DNA of 64,000 nucleotides from Streptantibioticus silvisoli (GTDB taxonomy: Bacteria > Actinomycetota > Actinomycetes > Streptomycetales > Streptomycetaceae): positions 62,001 to 126,000 of the forward strand of contig NZ_JAAGKO020000006.1 in assembly GCF_027947535.2 (NCBI RefSeq), written 5' to 3'. The translations under genes and the position numbers were made by a program. The notes under the pieces were generated by a model. The model worked only from the letters and a program-made list of their open reading frames with translations, was not told where the DNA came from and ran no database searches. Positions within the stretch are counted from its first letter, which is position 1, and every line of letters begins with the position of its first letter. Positions 1 to 7,803 of this stretch are shown one piece after another.

Positions 1-935
1 GAGGTGCCGCGGATGAAGTCCTCGATCTCGTCCGCCTCCAGTTGCGGCTGGTAGCGGACCCGCGAGCGCCAGGAACGGGCCGCCAGCCGGGCCATGGACT
101 CGCGCAGGTGCGGCAGCCGGTCCTCAGGCAGGCGGTAGGTGTAGGAGTGCCAGGTCGGGCGCTTGGTCCCGGTCTCGGTCCCCAGCCAGCTGAAGGCCTC
201 CTCGTACACCGCGTCCATGGCCTCGGCGACCTGCGGGCTGATGTACCACGGGAACTGGAAGTACACCGTGTTGACGCCGATGTCCTCGGCCCACTCCATG
301 AACTCGTACATGCGGTCCACGGTGGCGTGCGAGACCATGCAGGAGACCGAGATCTCGCCCTTGAACTCCCCGCGCCGCTTCATGTCCAGCATCAGCCGGA
401 GGTTCTGCACGGTGCGGGCGAAGGTGCCCTTCCCGCGCAGGGCCTCGTGGTCGTCGTCCAGGCCGTCCAGGCTCACCAGCAGGTTCAGGTTCTCGTTGAT
501 GCGCAGCAGGTCGTCGAGGTGGCGCTGGAAGAGCAGACCGTTGGTGCACATGTTGACGGTGCGCGGATAGCGTTCGAGGAGGCGGGATATCTCGTCGAAC
601 CGGCTGTGCATCAGCGGTTCCCCGCCCCACAGGAAGAGCTTCGAACGCACCGGGGCGGTTTCCCGGAGCACGTTCTCCACCACGTCGAGCGCGAGTTCGG
701 TGCGCTGCCGTTCCACACTCCAGTCACGGAAGAAGCCCTGCTCGTTCCACTGGTAGCAGTGCGTGCAGCGCAAGTTGCACCGGTAGGTCAGCTGGAGGCT
801 CACCTCACGCGGAATGTCCGCCGCGTAGGAATGATCGGCGCGCAGACCGGCCCGGGAACGCGACCGGATCGATACGGTGTGTTTGATGTCGGCGAACTCT
901 TTCGCGCTGAGTGTCCGGCTCGTTCGAGGGTGCAT
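1..935 (-). CDS. Radical SAM enzyme, C-terminus cut by window edge
   Basis: The first 311 residues are visible and the C-terminus lies beyond base 1. The motif CNLRCTHC supplies the CX3CX2C cysteines (Cys53, Cys57, Cys60) that hold the radical SAM [4Fe-4S] cluster. It is followed by WGGEP, the usual SAM-binding GGE motif, and by a TIM-barrel-like stretch (MCTNGLLF, VSLDGLDDDHEALRG) typical of the SPASM/anaerobic-sulfatase-maturase group. The ATG at 933-935 shares its A with the TGA of the upstream MFS gene (TGATG), so the two are translationally coupled. Members of this family modify peptides or small molecules by radical chemistry. With an exporter beside it, a RiPP or small-metabolite maturase is plausible, but no precursor peptide was found. 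The auxiliary-cluster region that would narrow the family is outside the window. Confidence 0.85.
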   Translation of the reverse strand, partial: MHPRTSRTLSAKEFADIKHTVSIRSRSRAGLRADHSYAADIPREVSLQLTYRCNLRCTHCYQWNEQGFFRDWSVERQRTELALDVVENVLRETAPVRSKLFLWGGEPLMHSRFDEISRLLERYPRTVNMCTNGLLFQRHLDDLLRINENLNLLVSLDGLDDDHEALRGKGTFARTVQNLRLMLDMKRRGEFKGEISVSCMVSHATVDRMYEFMEWAEDIGVNTVYFQFPWYISPQVAEAMDAVYEEAFSWLGTETGTKRPTWHSYTYRLPEDRLPHLRESMARLAARSWRSRVRYQPQLEADEIEDFIRGT

Positions 936-2203
936 CACAATCCCCTGCCATCGGATGAGCTGACCGTTTTCCGGAGCGGGCGGTTCGGGACCTGGTTTTC
1001 GGTGGACCGCAGCCGCGCCACCGCGGGCAGTGCCAGGAGGACCAGGCAGCCGGCGACAGTGAGCACGGCCCCTCCCAGCAGGACGGCCGTCGTGCCCGCC
1101 AGAGCGACGGCCGGTCCGCTCAGGGCCCGGCCGATCGGTGTGAAGCCGGTGGAACCGACGACGTCGTAGGCGGATATCCGGCTCATCGCCTCCACCGGAG
1201 AGTGCGTCTGGACGGCCGTCGACCACATCACCGACCAGAAGGCGAGACCGATGCCGCCGAGCAGCATGGCGGCGGCGACCAGCCAGAACGGCGCGCCCAG
1301 CGCGATCACGGCGGGAACGGTCGCGAAGGACAGCAGCATCGCCGCACCGGTCCGCAGCGGCCGGCCGGGATCGCTGTGCAGCGCCAGCAGACCGCCGGCC
1401 AGCGACCCGAGCCCCTGGGCGGCCACCACCAGCGCGTAGGCCGACGCCCCGAACCGGCGGGTCAGCACCACGGCCTTCAGCACGTCGAAGGGGCCGAAGA
1501 CCAGCAGCCCGAACAGCGCGAAGACCACGATGACCGAGCACAGCCACGGCCGCGAGGAGAACTCCTGCCAGCCGTGGGCGAGTTCCTTCCAGACCCCCGG
1601 CCTCGTCTCCGGCCGCGCCCGGCCCGTGATCCGTATCCGCGACAGGAGCAGGGCGCTCAACCCGAAGGTCACCGCGTCGAGAGCGATGACCAGAACCGGC
1701 CCGGTCAGCACGATGATCACAGCGGCGACGGCGGGGCTGGCGAAGGTCATGACGGACTCGCCGGTGCGGATCAGCGCGTTCCCCTCCCGCAGCCGGCCCG
1801 GCACCAGGTGGCGGATGAGCGTGGCCAGCCCCGGCTGGAAGAACGCCTGGGCAGCCCCGCAGACCAGGGTCAGCAACGTCATCACGACGAGCGACGGCTG
1901 CCCGCAGAAGAAGAGCACGACCAGGACGCCCTCGGCCAGGAAACGCACCGTGTCGGCGGAGATCATCAGGCGCCGGACGGGAAAGCGGTCGGACAGCACG
2001 CCACCCATCAGCATCAGCAGCACCGCCGGCACCATCGACGATCCCAGCACGATGCCGACCTGCGTGGTCCCGTAGCCGTTCGCGAGCATCGCACCGGTCA
2101 GCCCGATGGGAAAGACGACATCGCCACCCCGGGACAGCACCCGGGCGGCGAAACAACACCTGAACCCGGCGTCGCGCAACAGCACTTGATAGGACGCCTG
2201 CAC
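935..2203 (-). CDS. MFS transporter, EntS-like exporter type
   Basis: A 422-residue major facilitator with about 12 hydrophobic segments and the loop-2 motif GGVLSDRFPVRR (A-motif GxxxDRxxRR) near residue 70. The organisation resembles the EntS/macrolide-efflux branch, which exports siderophores or drugs; the substrate cannot be read from sequence. The start is GTG at 2201-2203, with GGAGG (complement of 2213-2217) nine bases upstream. It is the first gene of a two-gene unit with the radical SAM gene, with a 1-base stop/start overlap. A partial LacI-type palindrome lies 56 bp upstream. The C-terminal tail after the last membrane segment is hydrophilic. Confidence 0.88.
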   Translation of the reverse strand: MQASYQVLLRDAGFRCCFAARVLSRGGDVVFPIGLTGAMLANGYGTTQVGIVLGSSMVPAVLLMLMGGVLSDRFPVRRLMISADTVRFLAEGVLVVLFFCGQPSLVVMTLLTLVCGAAQAFFQPGLATLIRHLVPGRLREGNALIRTGESVMTFASPAVAAVIIVLTGPVLVIALDAVTFGLSALLLSRIRITGRARPETRPGVWKELAHGWQEFSSRPWLCSVIVVFALFGLLVFGPFDVLKAVVLTRRFGASAYALVVAAQGLGSLAGGLLALHSDPGRPLRTGAAMLLSFATVPAVIALGAPFWLVAAAMLLGGIGLAFWSVMWSTAVQTHSPVEAMSRISAYDVVGSTGFTPIGRALSGPAVALAGTTAVLLGGAVLTVAGCLVLLALPAVARLRSTENQVPNRPLRKTVSSSDGRGL

Positions 2204-3335
2204 CAGAAACGACCTCCGTGCGGGGTTTCCGCAGTCCGCGATGCGTCGGTGATCTCAGGAAAACGTTGTCGTGGTGCTGTGTCGCGCGGGGCTGAGCGGT
2301 GCGGTGTTCGTGCGGTGCCGTGTTCGTGCGCTGCGATGCCGTGCCGTGCGGGTGGTGCGGTTGCGGTGCGTGTCGTGCCGCGTGACGTGGAAGCGCGCAC
2401 GGCGGAGTACGACAGCCGGGAACGGCGGCCCGGTACGGCAGTTGGGGACGACAGGCGGGAGCGACGACGGAGAACAGGGGCTGGGAAGAACGGCTGGGAG
2501 CACTGGTCGCGAAAGCGGCTGACTGAGCGTGGAGTTCCACGTGCTCGGAGCAGGGACGCGGGCGAAGGCCTGCGGCTGATGACTGTAGGCGAGGCCGATT
2601 CGCCCGACAAGGCGGGCCGGACGTGCAGGAGGGGCGGTCGCCGCCATCGGCCCTGCTACGGCGGAATCCCGCAGGGCGCGGCGTGTTCAACCGCTCGAAA
2701 CGGTGGGTTGAACACCGGTGCCGCATGACCGGCGCGAAAGTAGGATCGCCCACGGCCCAGGTGTGCCGGGCCCATGTCCGGTCGCTCCGGCGGCAGTTGT
2801 CGTCACGTGCCGCGCGGTGCGGTGCGGCTTTCTCCCCCGACCCGCCGACGTGACGGCCGGCGGTGTGCGTGGCGGTGTACGGCAGGCGTCTTGCGCGACG
2901 GTGCCGTTCCGGACGCGATGCGCGACACCCCGGATCGGATCACGCACGACTCACCCACGACGGGTCGGCGAGGTCACGCGCTCCTACCCGACCCCCTGGC
3001 CGCCCGCCCGCCCGACCGCCCGCCACGGCTCGGCCGCGCCCGGCGCTCGGTGTCCGTAACGGCAGCGCCTCCGGTGACCCGCGACGAGCCGCTTCCCGCG
3101 CCGCCCGCCTGGCGCCCTGGTGGCCCCCGCACGGCGCGTACGGCAGACACCCGGGCCTTCAGCAGGTGCCCGACGCCGCGGCCGGACCCCGCCGGCAGAG
3201 CGGGATCGCCCTTCCGGCCTCCTGTGCGCCGCACGTCCTCGTGCCCGTCGGCGGACTCGCCGGGGGCGGCGGTACGGCGCCGATGCCGCGTCCGTGGGTG
3301 GTGTCGACGGCGGATGTGTTTGACGGGAGAGACTC
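2204..3335. other. Gene-free interval, low-complexity
   Basis: About 1.1 kb without a supportable gene. Bases 2270-2400 are built from short GTGC/GCGGT repeats, and many overlapping frames are open only because stop codons are rare at this GC content. None has both a ribosome binding site and a recognisable protein. It separates the leftward MFS promoter from the rightward promoter near 3336. Confidence 0.5.
2259..2270. promoter_or_regulatory. Partial LacI-type palindrome
   Basis: GAAAACGTTGTC is an inverted repeat with five of six half-site positions matching around the ACGT centre found in LacI-family operators. It lies 56 bp upstream of the MFS start. No regulator gene of that family is nearby, so this is weak. 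Confidence 0.2.
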
Positions 3336-3366
3336 AGGAAAGTAGTTTCCTCAGAGGAAAGTAGTT
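3336..3366. promoter_or_regulatory. Tandem AGGAAAGTAGTT operator candidate
   Basis: AGGAAAGTAGTT occurs twice (3336-3347 and 3355-3366), and the first copy is also half of an inverted repeat AGGAAA-GTAG-TTTCCT. It sits 54 bp upstream of a membrane-protein gene that overlaps a winged-helix regulator gene. Autoregulation by that regulator is the simplest reading (inference). Confidence 0.45.
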
Positions 3367-3419
3367 CTGGTCGAGCAACTTCAGTGACCGGAGTACGCCA
3401 GCGATCTTCAGGAGGTCCC

Positions 3420-3923
3420 ATGTCCGACCGTCCCACCGCCGACGAGGCGGCACGCGCGCTGGACGACGTCGACCGTCGCAGGAGCCAGACGTTCGACTCG
3501 GTCGGTGAGTCGCGATGGGTCGGCGTCGTCTTCGGCGTCGCGATCTTCCTGTTCCTCGCGGCCCCGGACTTCTTCGGCCAGGGGGTGACGGTCTGGACCT
3601 CGTGGGCCTTCACCGCGATCGTCGTCCTGTACAGCGTCATGCTCAGGAGCCGTCGGGGGGCAGCCGTGCTGGGGCGCAGGACGCGGTTGCGCCGGCAGGA
3701 GGTCTCGCCGCGGTTCGCGCTCTACCACCGCGTCGTCATCGCCGCCGTGCTCGTGGTCGGCCTGGTGTCCCTCTTCGTCCCGCATCCGCACCTGGCGGTG
3801 CCGTACCTGCGCACGATCGTGGGAGCCCTTCTGGGCGGCGCCCTGATCGTCTTCGGCCCGAGCCTTCAGACGGGACTGCTCTCGCTCGCCCGGGGCGGCG
3901 GTAACGCTCATGGCTCCCGCTGA
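3420..3923 (+). CDS. Small integral membrane protein
   Basis: 167 residues with a charged N-terminus and four predicted membrane segments (VGVVFGVAIFLFLAAP, WTSWAFTAIVVLYSVML, VVIAAVLVVGLVSLFV and TIVGALLGGALIVFGP). ATG 3420 is preferred over the in-frame upstream GTG at 3384 because AGGAGG at 3410-3415 lies just before it. The last 14 bases overlap the downstream winged-helix regulator, so the two are a coupled pair. Pairs of a small membrane protein and a winged-helix repressor behind an autoregulated promoter are common in Streptomyces. No enzymatic motif is seen and the role is unknown. Confidence 0.75.
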   Translation: MSDRPTADEAARALDDVDRRRSQTFDSVGESRWVGVVFGVAIFLFLAAPDFFGQGVTVWTSWAFTAIVVLYSVMLRSRRGAAVLGRRTRLRRQEVSPRFALYHRVVIAAVLVVGLVSLFVPHPHLAVPYLRTIVGALLGGALIVFGPSLQTGLLSLARGGGNAHGSR

Positions 3924-4365
3924 CCTCGACCCGCTGCTGCTGGACCCGACGCGGCTGTCGATCGTGTCGTTGCTCGCGGGTACCCGGTGGGCCGAGTTCG
4001 GCTGGGTGCGCGAGGCCGTCGACCTGTCCGCGTCCGCCCTGTCCAAGCAGGTCACCACCCTCGGCGCGCAGGGCTACGTCGAGGTGGAGAAGGGGTATGT
4101 GGGCAAACGCCCCCGCACCTGGCTGAACCTGAGCGACACCGGGCGGACCGCGCTGGAGGACCACGTGCGGGCCCTGCAACGCATCGTCGACGCGTCGCGG
4201 CAGGCCGGGCGGGACCACGGGGGCGAGACCGACGGGAGACCACCGGGCGCTGGCGGTCCGCCGGGCGACGGCGTTCCGCATGGCGGCAGTGTTCCGCATG
4301 GCGGCAGTGTTCCGCATGGCGGCGGCGCGGAGAGACGTTCACCGCGCGGCCCGTCGGCCGGGTAG
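3910..4365 (+). CDS. Winged-helix transcriptional regulator (HTH_34/MarR-like)
   Basis: 151 residues. Residues 1-95 form a winged helix: the DPTRLSIVSLL start typical of ArsR/PadR-like and HTH_34 repressors, a recognition-helix stretch SASALSKQVTTLGAQGYV, a wing GYVGKRPRTWLNLSDTG, and a closing helix. The C-terminal 55 residues are low-complexity (Gly/Pro/His) and include a nearly exact sixfold-codon repeat GGSVPH encoded by an 18-bp tandem repeat, so the tail is probably disordered. The ATG lies inside the end of the preceding membrane-protein gene (14-base overlap). The likely target is the AGGAAAGTAGTT repeat ahead of the pair. Confidence 0.8.
   Translation: MAPADLDPLLLDPTRLSIVSLLAGTRWAEFGWVREAVDLSASALSKQVTTLGAQGYVEVEKGYVGKRPRTWLNLSDTGRTALEDHVRALQRIVDASRQAGRDHGGETDGRPPGAGGPPGDGVPHGGSVPHGGSVPHGGGAERRSPRGPSAG
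4273..4323 (+). repeat. 18-bp in-frame tandem repeat, 2.8 copies
   Basis: GTTCCGCATGGCGGCAGT at 4273-4290 and 4291-4308, with a third partial copy at 4309-4323. It encodes VPHGGS units in the disordered tail of the winged-helix regulator and looks like replication slippage. Confidence 0.9.
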
Positions 4366-4494
4366 GTCGACTGGACGGCGGGAGGGGGCCGGCTCCGGAC
4401 GGCAGCCAGAAGCGGTCGGCCGAAAGGGACGTGGGGCGCGGCGGGGTAGTCGGCGCCAAGGACGTTCCCGCTCGGCGCGGTGTGCTTGTGTCGC

Positions 4495-4533
4495 GGAACC
4501 GGCAGGCGCCTGCGGAGAGGGCCTGCCGGTTCC
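4495..4533. terminator. Bidirectional hairpin terminator
   Basis: A perfect 13-bp stem, GGAACCGGCAGGC paired with GCCTGCCGGTTCC, around a 13-base loop. It lies between the convergent regulator gene (plus) and secreted-protein gene (minus). There is no T-tract, as usual in Streptomyces. Confidence 0.8.
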
Positions 4534-4570
4534 GGCGCCGCGGGTGTGCGGGGCGCGGCGCGGGGCGGGA

Positions 4571-5530
4571 TCAGCCCACGGTCTTCCAGTGGTCGTAGGC
4601 GCTGACCATCTGGTAGTTGCGGTCGGGGCAGTAGAAGTCACTGCTCGGGGTGTCGTAGTGGGTGTCGGCGTTCGCCGAACTCGCGGGCGACCAGGCGCCG
4701 TTGTTCCGCACCGAGATGTTGCTGGACTCGAAGGTCAGGCCGGCCATGTCACCACAGGAGTAGGCCTGGCCGGAGGAGGCGACCGTGGAGTAGAGCTCCT
4801 CGATGTCCCAGCCGTCGGTGCGTCCCGACTGGTTGGTCCCGGACTGGGTGAACAGGGTGTCCCACTGGCCGGTCGAGTAGTTGTAGAGAGCCGCGGCCCA
4901 GGTGTTGGAGGCCGCGTCGGTCTGGATGACCCGTCCGGTGTAGGCGCCGGAACCGTTGGTGTAGGTGCTCAGGAAGGAGCTGTCGATGGGCACCGAGGCC
5001 GCGAAGCTGACGCTCTTGCACCAGTCCCAGGCGGAGACCGAGCGGCCGGACGTCGTGTAGACCGTGACCAGTTCGACGCAGGAGCCGCCGGGCGGGTACA
5101 TGGTCGGGGTGTAGATCGTGGTGGCGCTGTCGGCGTTGAGCTGGGTGGACACCGACTGGGTGGCGCAGGAACCGTCCGCGCCGGACATCGACTTGAACGC
5201 GGTGCCCTGTGACGGGTGGATGTCGACCAGTGGCTGGCGTGCGACCTGGCCGGCGGCGGTGCCGAGCGGCCCCTTGGCCGGGAGCCCGTAGTCCGCGCGG
5301 TGCTGCGCGGTGAGGGAGGACAGCCGGCGGTGGACCTCCGCCTGGGGCAGGGCGCCATGGACGGTGTGGTTCGAGGCGGCGGTGGAACTGCAGACGCCGA
5401 CCGTCGCGCGGGGGGCCGCGGCGGTGTGCGCGGCGGGTGCGGGACTGGCGGCAGCGGTGCCCAGACCGCAGCCCAGGGCGATGGCTGCGGCGGCGGCGAT
5501 GACGGCCGCCGTGGACTTGAGACTTCTCAC
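4571..5530 (-). CDS. Secreted protein of unknown function
   Basis: 319 residues beginning with a clear Sec signal peptide: a basic N-terminus (MRSLKS), a hydrophobic Ala-rich core, and a cleavage site near AAAS at about residues 26-29. The mature part is rich in Ser, Thr, Tyr and Gly and has several cysteines (CSS, GSCAT, GSCVE, DWCK, YSCGD, FYCPD) that could form disulfides, as in extracellular beta-sheet proteins. I recognise no catalytic motif. The start is GTG at 5528-5530, with AGAGGA about 12 bases upstream. It is monocistronic, closed by the hairpin at 4495-4533. A carbohydrate-binding or cell-wall role is possible but not shown. Confidence 0.75.
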   Translation of the reverse strand: MRSLKSTAAVIAAAAAIALGCGLGTAAASPAPAAHTAAAPRATVGVCSSTAASNHTVHGALPQAEVHRRLSSLTAQHRADYGLPAKGPLGTAAGQVARQPLVDIHPSQGTAFKSMSGADGSCATQSVSTQLNADSATTIYTPTMYPPGGSCVELVTVYTTSGRSVSAWDWCKSVSFAASVPIDSSFLSTYTNGSGAYTGRVIQTDAASNTWAAALYNYSTGQWDTLFTQSGTNQSGRTDGWDIEELYSTVASSGQAYSCGDMAGLTFESSNISVRNNGAWSPASSANADTHYDTPSSDFYCPDRNYQMVSAYDHWKTVG

Positions 5531-5693
5531 GCTGATGCGTTCCTCTCGGCAGGGCAGGCAGGTACCTGGCTAGGCGAACGTGTCCATGACAAGGCAATCG
5601 CCTCCAAAAGAGAAGCCCCCGGCCGGGGTTGGTGCCGGTCGGGAACCGAGAATCCCCCGGATGGGCGGGTCACGTACCCCGATGGCTGGAGGT

Positions 5694-5965
5694 GCCGTGC
5701 CCAGGGGGGCGTGCCCGGGGAGTCCCGCGGCTGCCCGGGGAGCCCCGCAGCAGGGGAGCCCGTGCCTGGGGAGCCCGCAGTAGGAGGGCCTGTGCTCAGG
5801 GAGACCGCGGTAGGGGGCGGTGCCCGGGGAGTCTCGCGGCAAGGGGCGTGCCCGGGGGGTTGCGGCAGAGGGGGTCCGTGCCCGGAGCAGTGGCAGAGGG
5901 TGCCGTCGTGCCAGGGAGACTGCGGCAGGGCGGTCGGCGTTCGGGGGAGCAGCGGTTGGGGGAGG
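5694..5965. repeat. Degenerate GC-rich tandem repeats
   Basis: About ten imperfect copies of a unit resembling GTGCCCGGGGAGCCCGCGGC, drifting in length (roughly 20-35 bases). They lie in the gap between the secreted-protein gene and the sulfur locus. Open frames through this block on both strands reflect the repeat and were not called as genes. The rest of 5531-6179 holds nothing I can identify. Confidence 0.6.
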
Positions 5966-6215
5966 TCGTTCGGGGGACGCCGTTCGGGCGTGCCGGAGGT
6001 CGCATCGGACTGCACCGGGGCGATGGTGCCGGTGACCGTTCCCGCGACGCCGGTCCGCGACCGCCGCCCGTCCGCTCCGCGACGCCGGGCGTGACGGGCC
6101 CGGACCCGGCCTGTCGGGCAGCCCGCGCGGGCCCATGTATCCGCGGCGTATCCGCCGCGTGAACAGGGGCGCGGAATTCTTGACCGTGGTGCCGGAGGTC
6201 TGCTGGACTCGTCGC

Positions 6216-6293
6216 ATGACCCCGCACCTGGACCTGACGAGGCGGCGCCACATCGACCTGGCGCACGTGTCCAGCGCGTTCTGTTGTCGCTGA
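6216..6293 (+). CDS. Cysteine-containing leader peptide (attenuator type)
   Basis: A 25-codon ORF whose core LTRRRHIDLAHVSSAFCC matches the short actinobacterial 'putative leader peptide' pattern (LTRRR.(V/I)DL..V.SA.C). It ends Cys-Cys-Arg-stop. Such peptides sit ahead of sulfur-assimilation genes; in mycobacteria, Cys-rich upstream ORFs act as cysteine-responsive attenuators. Here it precedes a TauD/Ssu sulfonate locus, which fits. TTGACC at 6180-6185 and a poor -10 (TGGACT, 6204-6209) would start transcription at or near the ATG, so the message may be leaderless. The distance to the first structural gene, about 610 bases, is long. Confidence 0.75.
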   Translation: MTPHLDLTRRRHIDLAHVSSAFCCR

Positions 6294-6906
6294 CCCGCAA
6301 CGCCGCTTCCGGCGGCGGTAGTTGGACACCGCCGGCTCCCGTGGCAACCGGGCGGCGCGCGTCCGTCCTCCTGCCGGAGCCTTCCCATGAGTCCGTCGCG
6401 TCGGCCGAGTCGGTCGCGTTCGTCGCGTTCGTCGAGCCGGTCGGATTCGGCGTGTTCGCCCTCTGACCGTGCTCGGCGGACCTCTCCGTGCGTCCCGAGG
6501 GCCGGGGGCCGGGGCCGGGGGAGACGCGTCATGCGGTCGCGCCGGCGCCGATAACACAGCGAACCGGCCTTGAGCACGGCCCAGTTGGCGCCGAGACCCG
6601 GCGGCCTGCGGCGTGCCGTACTCCGTCTTCCGCCCGCGGCGTGAGCTGCCGTCGGCGCTCTCGTCCACCGTCCGACCGCTGATGACGCCGCGATCCGTCC
6701 GACCGCTGTCCCTGCGGTGATCCGCCCGACCCGGGGGTACCGCGCTGCGCCCGACCACCGGCGCTACCGCGCTGCGCCCGACCGCTGTCGACACGGCAAC
6801 TCGGGTGTTCACGCCGCCCGTTCGCTCCGCCTTTCGTCCATCCCGCCTTTCGTCCACCCCGCATTTCCGCGCCCTGCTGCGTACCCACTTCACGAGGGGT
6901 TTCCTC
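6294..6906. other. Long spacer between leader peptide and tauD-like gene
   Basis: No supportable gene. It contains a direct repeat, TACCGCGCTGCGCCCGACC, at 6738-6756 and 6765-6783, and GGGCC-rich stretches near 6500 that could fold. If the leader peptide attenuates the downstream genes, the switch must be encoded here. I could not pick out a convincing terminator/antiterminator pair by eye. Confidence 0.4.
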
Positions 6907-7803
6907 ATGCCTTTGTCCATCCGCAAGCTCACGAGCCGCATCGGCGCGGTCGTCGAAGGCGTCGACTTCACCGCCTCGTCGGACCGCGCCACGATCGCGG
7001 CGTTGCGTGACGCCCTCAACGAGCACAAGGCGATCGTGTTCGAGGACGTGGACCTCGACGACGCCGGTCAGCAGCGGGTCGCCGGATGGTTCGGTGAACT
7101 CACGACCGCGCACCCGAACGTTCCGGCGGTCGACGGCACGAGGAACGTGCTCGCCGTCGACAGCGAGACGTCGAAGGCGAACGCGTGGCACACGGACGTC
7201 ACCTTCGTGGTCAACCCGCCGCAGGTCAGCACGCTCCGCTCCATCGTGACCACCCTGTACGGCGGTGAGACGCTCATCGCGAACTCGGCGGCGGCCTATC
7301 GCGACCTGCCGGAACCGCTGCGCGTCCTGGCGGACTCGTTGCGGGCGGTGCACAGCAACCGGTACGACTACGCGCGCCCCTCGGCCGCCACGGCCAGGCA
7401 CGAGGAGTACGACCGCGTCTTCGCCGCCACACCGTACGAGGCCGAGCACCCGGTCGTGCGGGTGCATCCGCTGACGGGTGAACGCGGGCTGTTCATCGGC
7501 GGGTTCGCCCAGCGGATCGTCGGCTTCTCCGCCGGCGAGTCCGCCGACCTGCTGCGGGTGCTCCAGTCGTACGTGACGCGGCCGGAGAACACCCTGCGCT
7601 GGTCCTGGTCGCCGCGCCAGCTGCTGATCTTCGACAACCGGATCACCCAGCACTACGCGGTGGACAACTACGACGACCACCCGCGTCGCCTCAACCGTGT
7701 GACGGTCGCGGGCGACGTGCCGGCCGGTGTCGACGGCCGCCCGAGCGAGCAACTCGTCGGCGAGGCCTCGCACTACACCAGCGTGTGGCGGGTCGCGGCA
7801 TGA
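6907..7803 (+). CDS. TauD/TfdA-family 2-oxoglutarate dioxygenase
   Basis: 298 residues, close to taurine dioxygenase length. The Fe(II) facial triad is visible: His95 and Asp97 in WHTDVTF, and distal His249 in FDNRITQHYAVDNY. Arg in RRLNRVTV is the expected 2-oxoglutarate ligand. The enzyme oxidises the carbon next to sulfur and so releases sulfite from a sulfonate, or sulfate from an alkyl sulfate. ATG 6907 is chosen over upstream starts because of the adjacent GAGGGG and because homology begins there. The stop overlaps the next start (ATGA), coupling it to the ABC permease gene. The exact substrate is open: taurine, alkanesulfonates and alkyl sulfates are all used by this family. Confidence 0.88.
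   Translation: MPLSIRKLTSRIGAVVEGVDFTASSDRATIAALRDALNEHKAIVFEDVDLDDAGQQRVAGWFGELTTAHPNVPAVDGTRNVLAVDSETSKANAWHTDVTFVVNPPQVSTLRSIVTTLYGGETLIANSAAAYRDLPEPLRVLADSLRAVHSNRYDYARPSAATARHEEYDRVFAATPYEAEHPVVRVHPLTGERGLFIGGFAQRIVGFSAGESADLLRVLQSYVTRPENTLRWSWSPRQLLIFDNRITQHYAVDNYDDHPRRLNRVTVAGDVPAGVDGRPSEQLVGEASHYTSVWRVAA

Noticed and set aside
5570-6577. Long minus-strand frames through the 5.6-6.6 kb repeat block
   Set aside because: They translate degenerate repeats, lack starts with ribosome binding sites, and conflict with the leader peptide on the plus strand.
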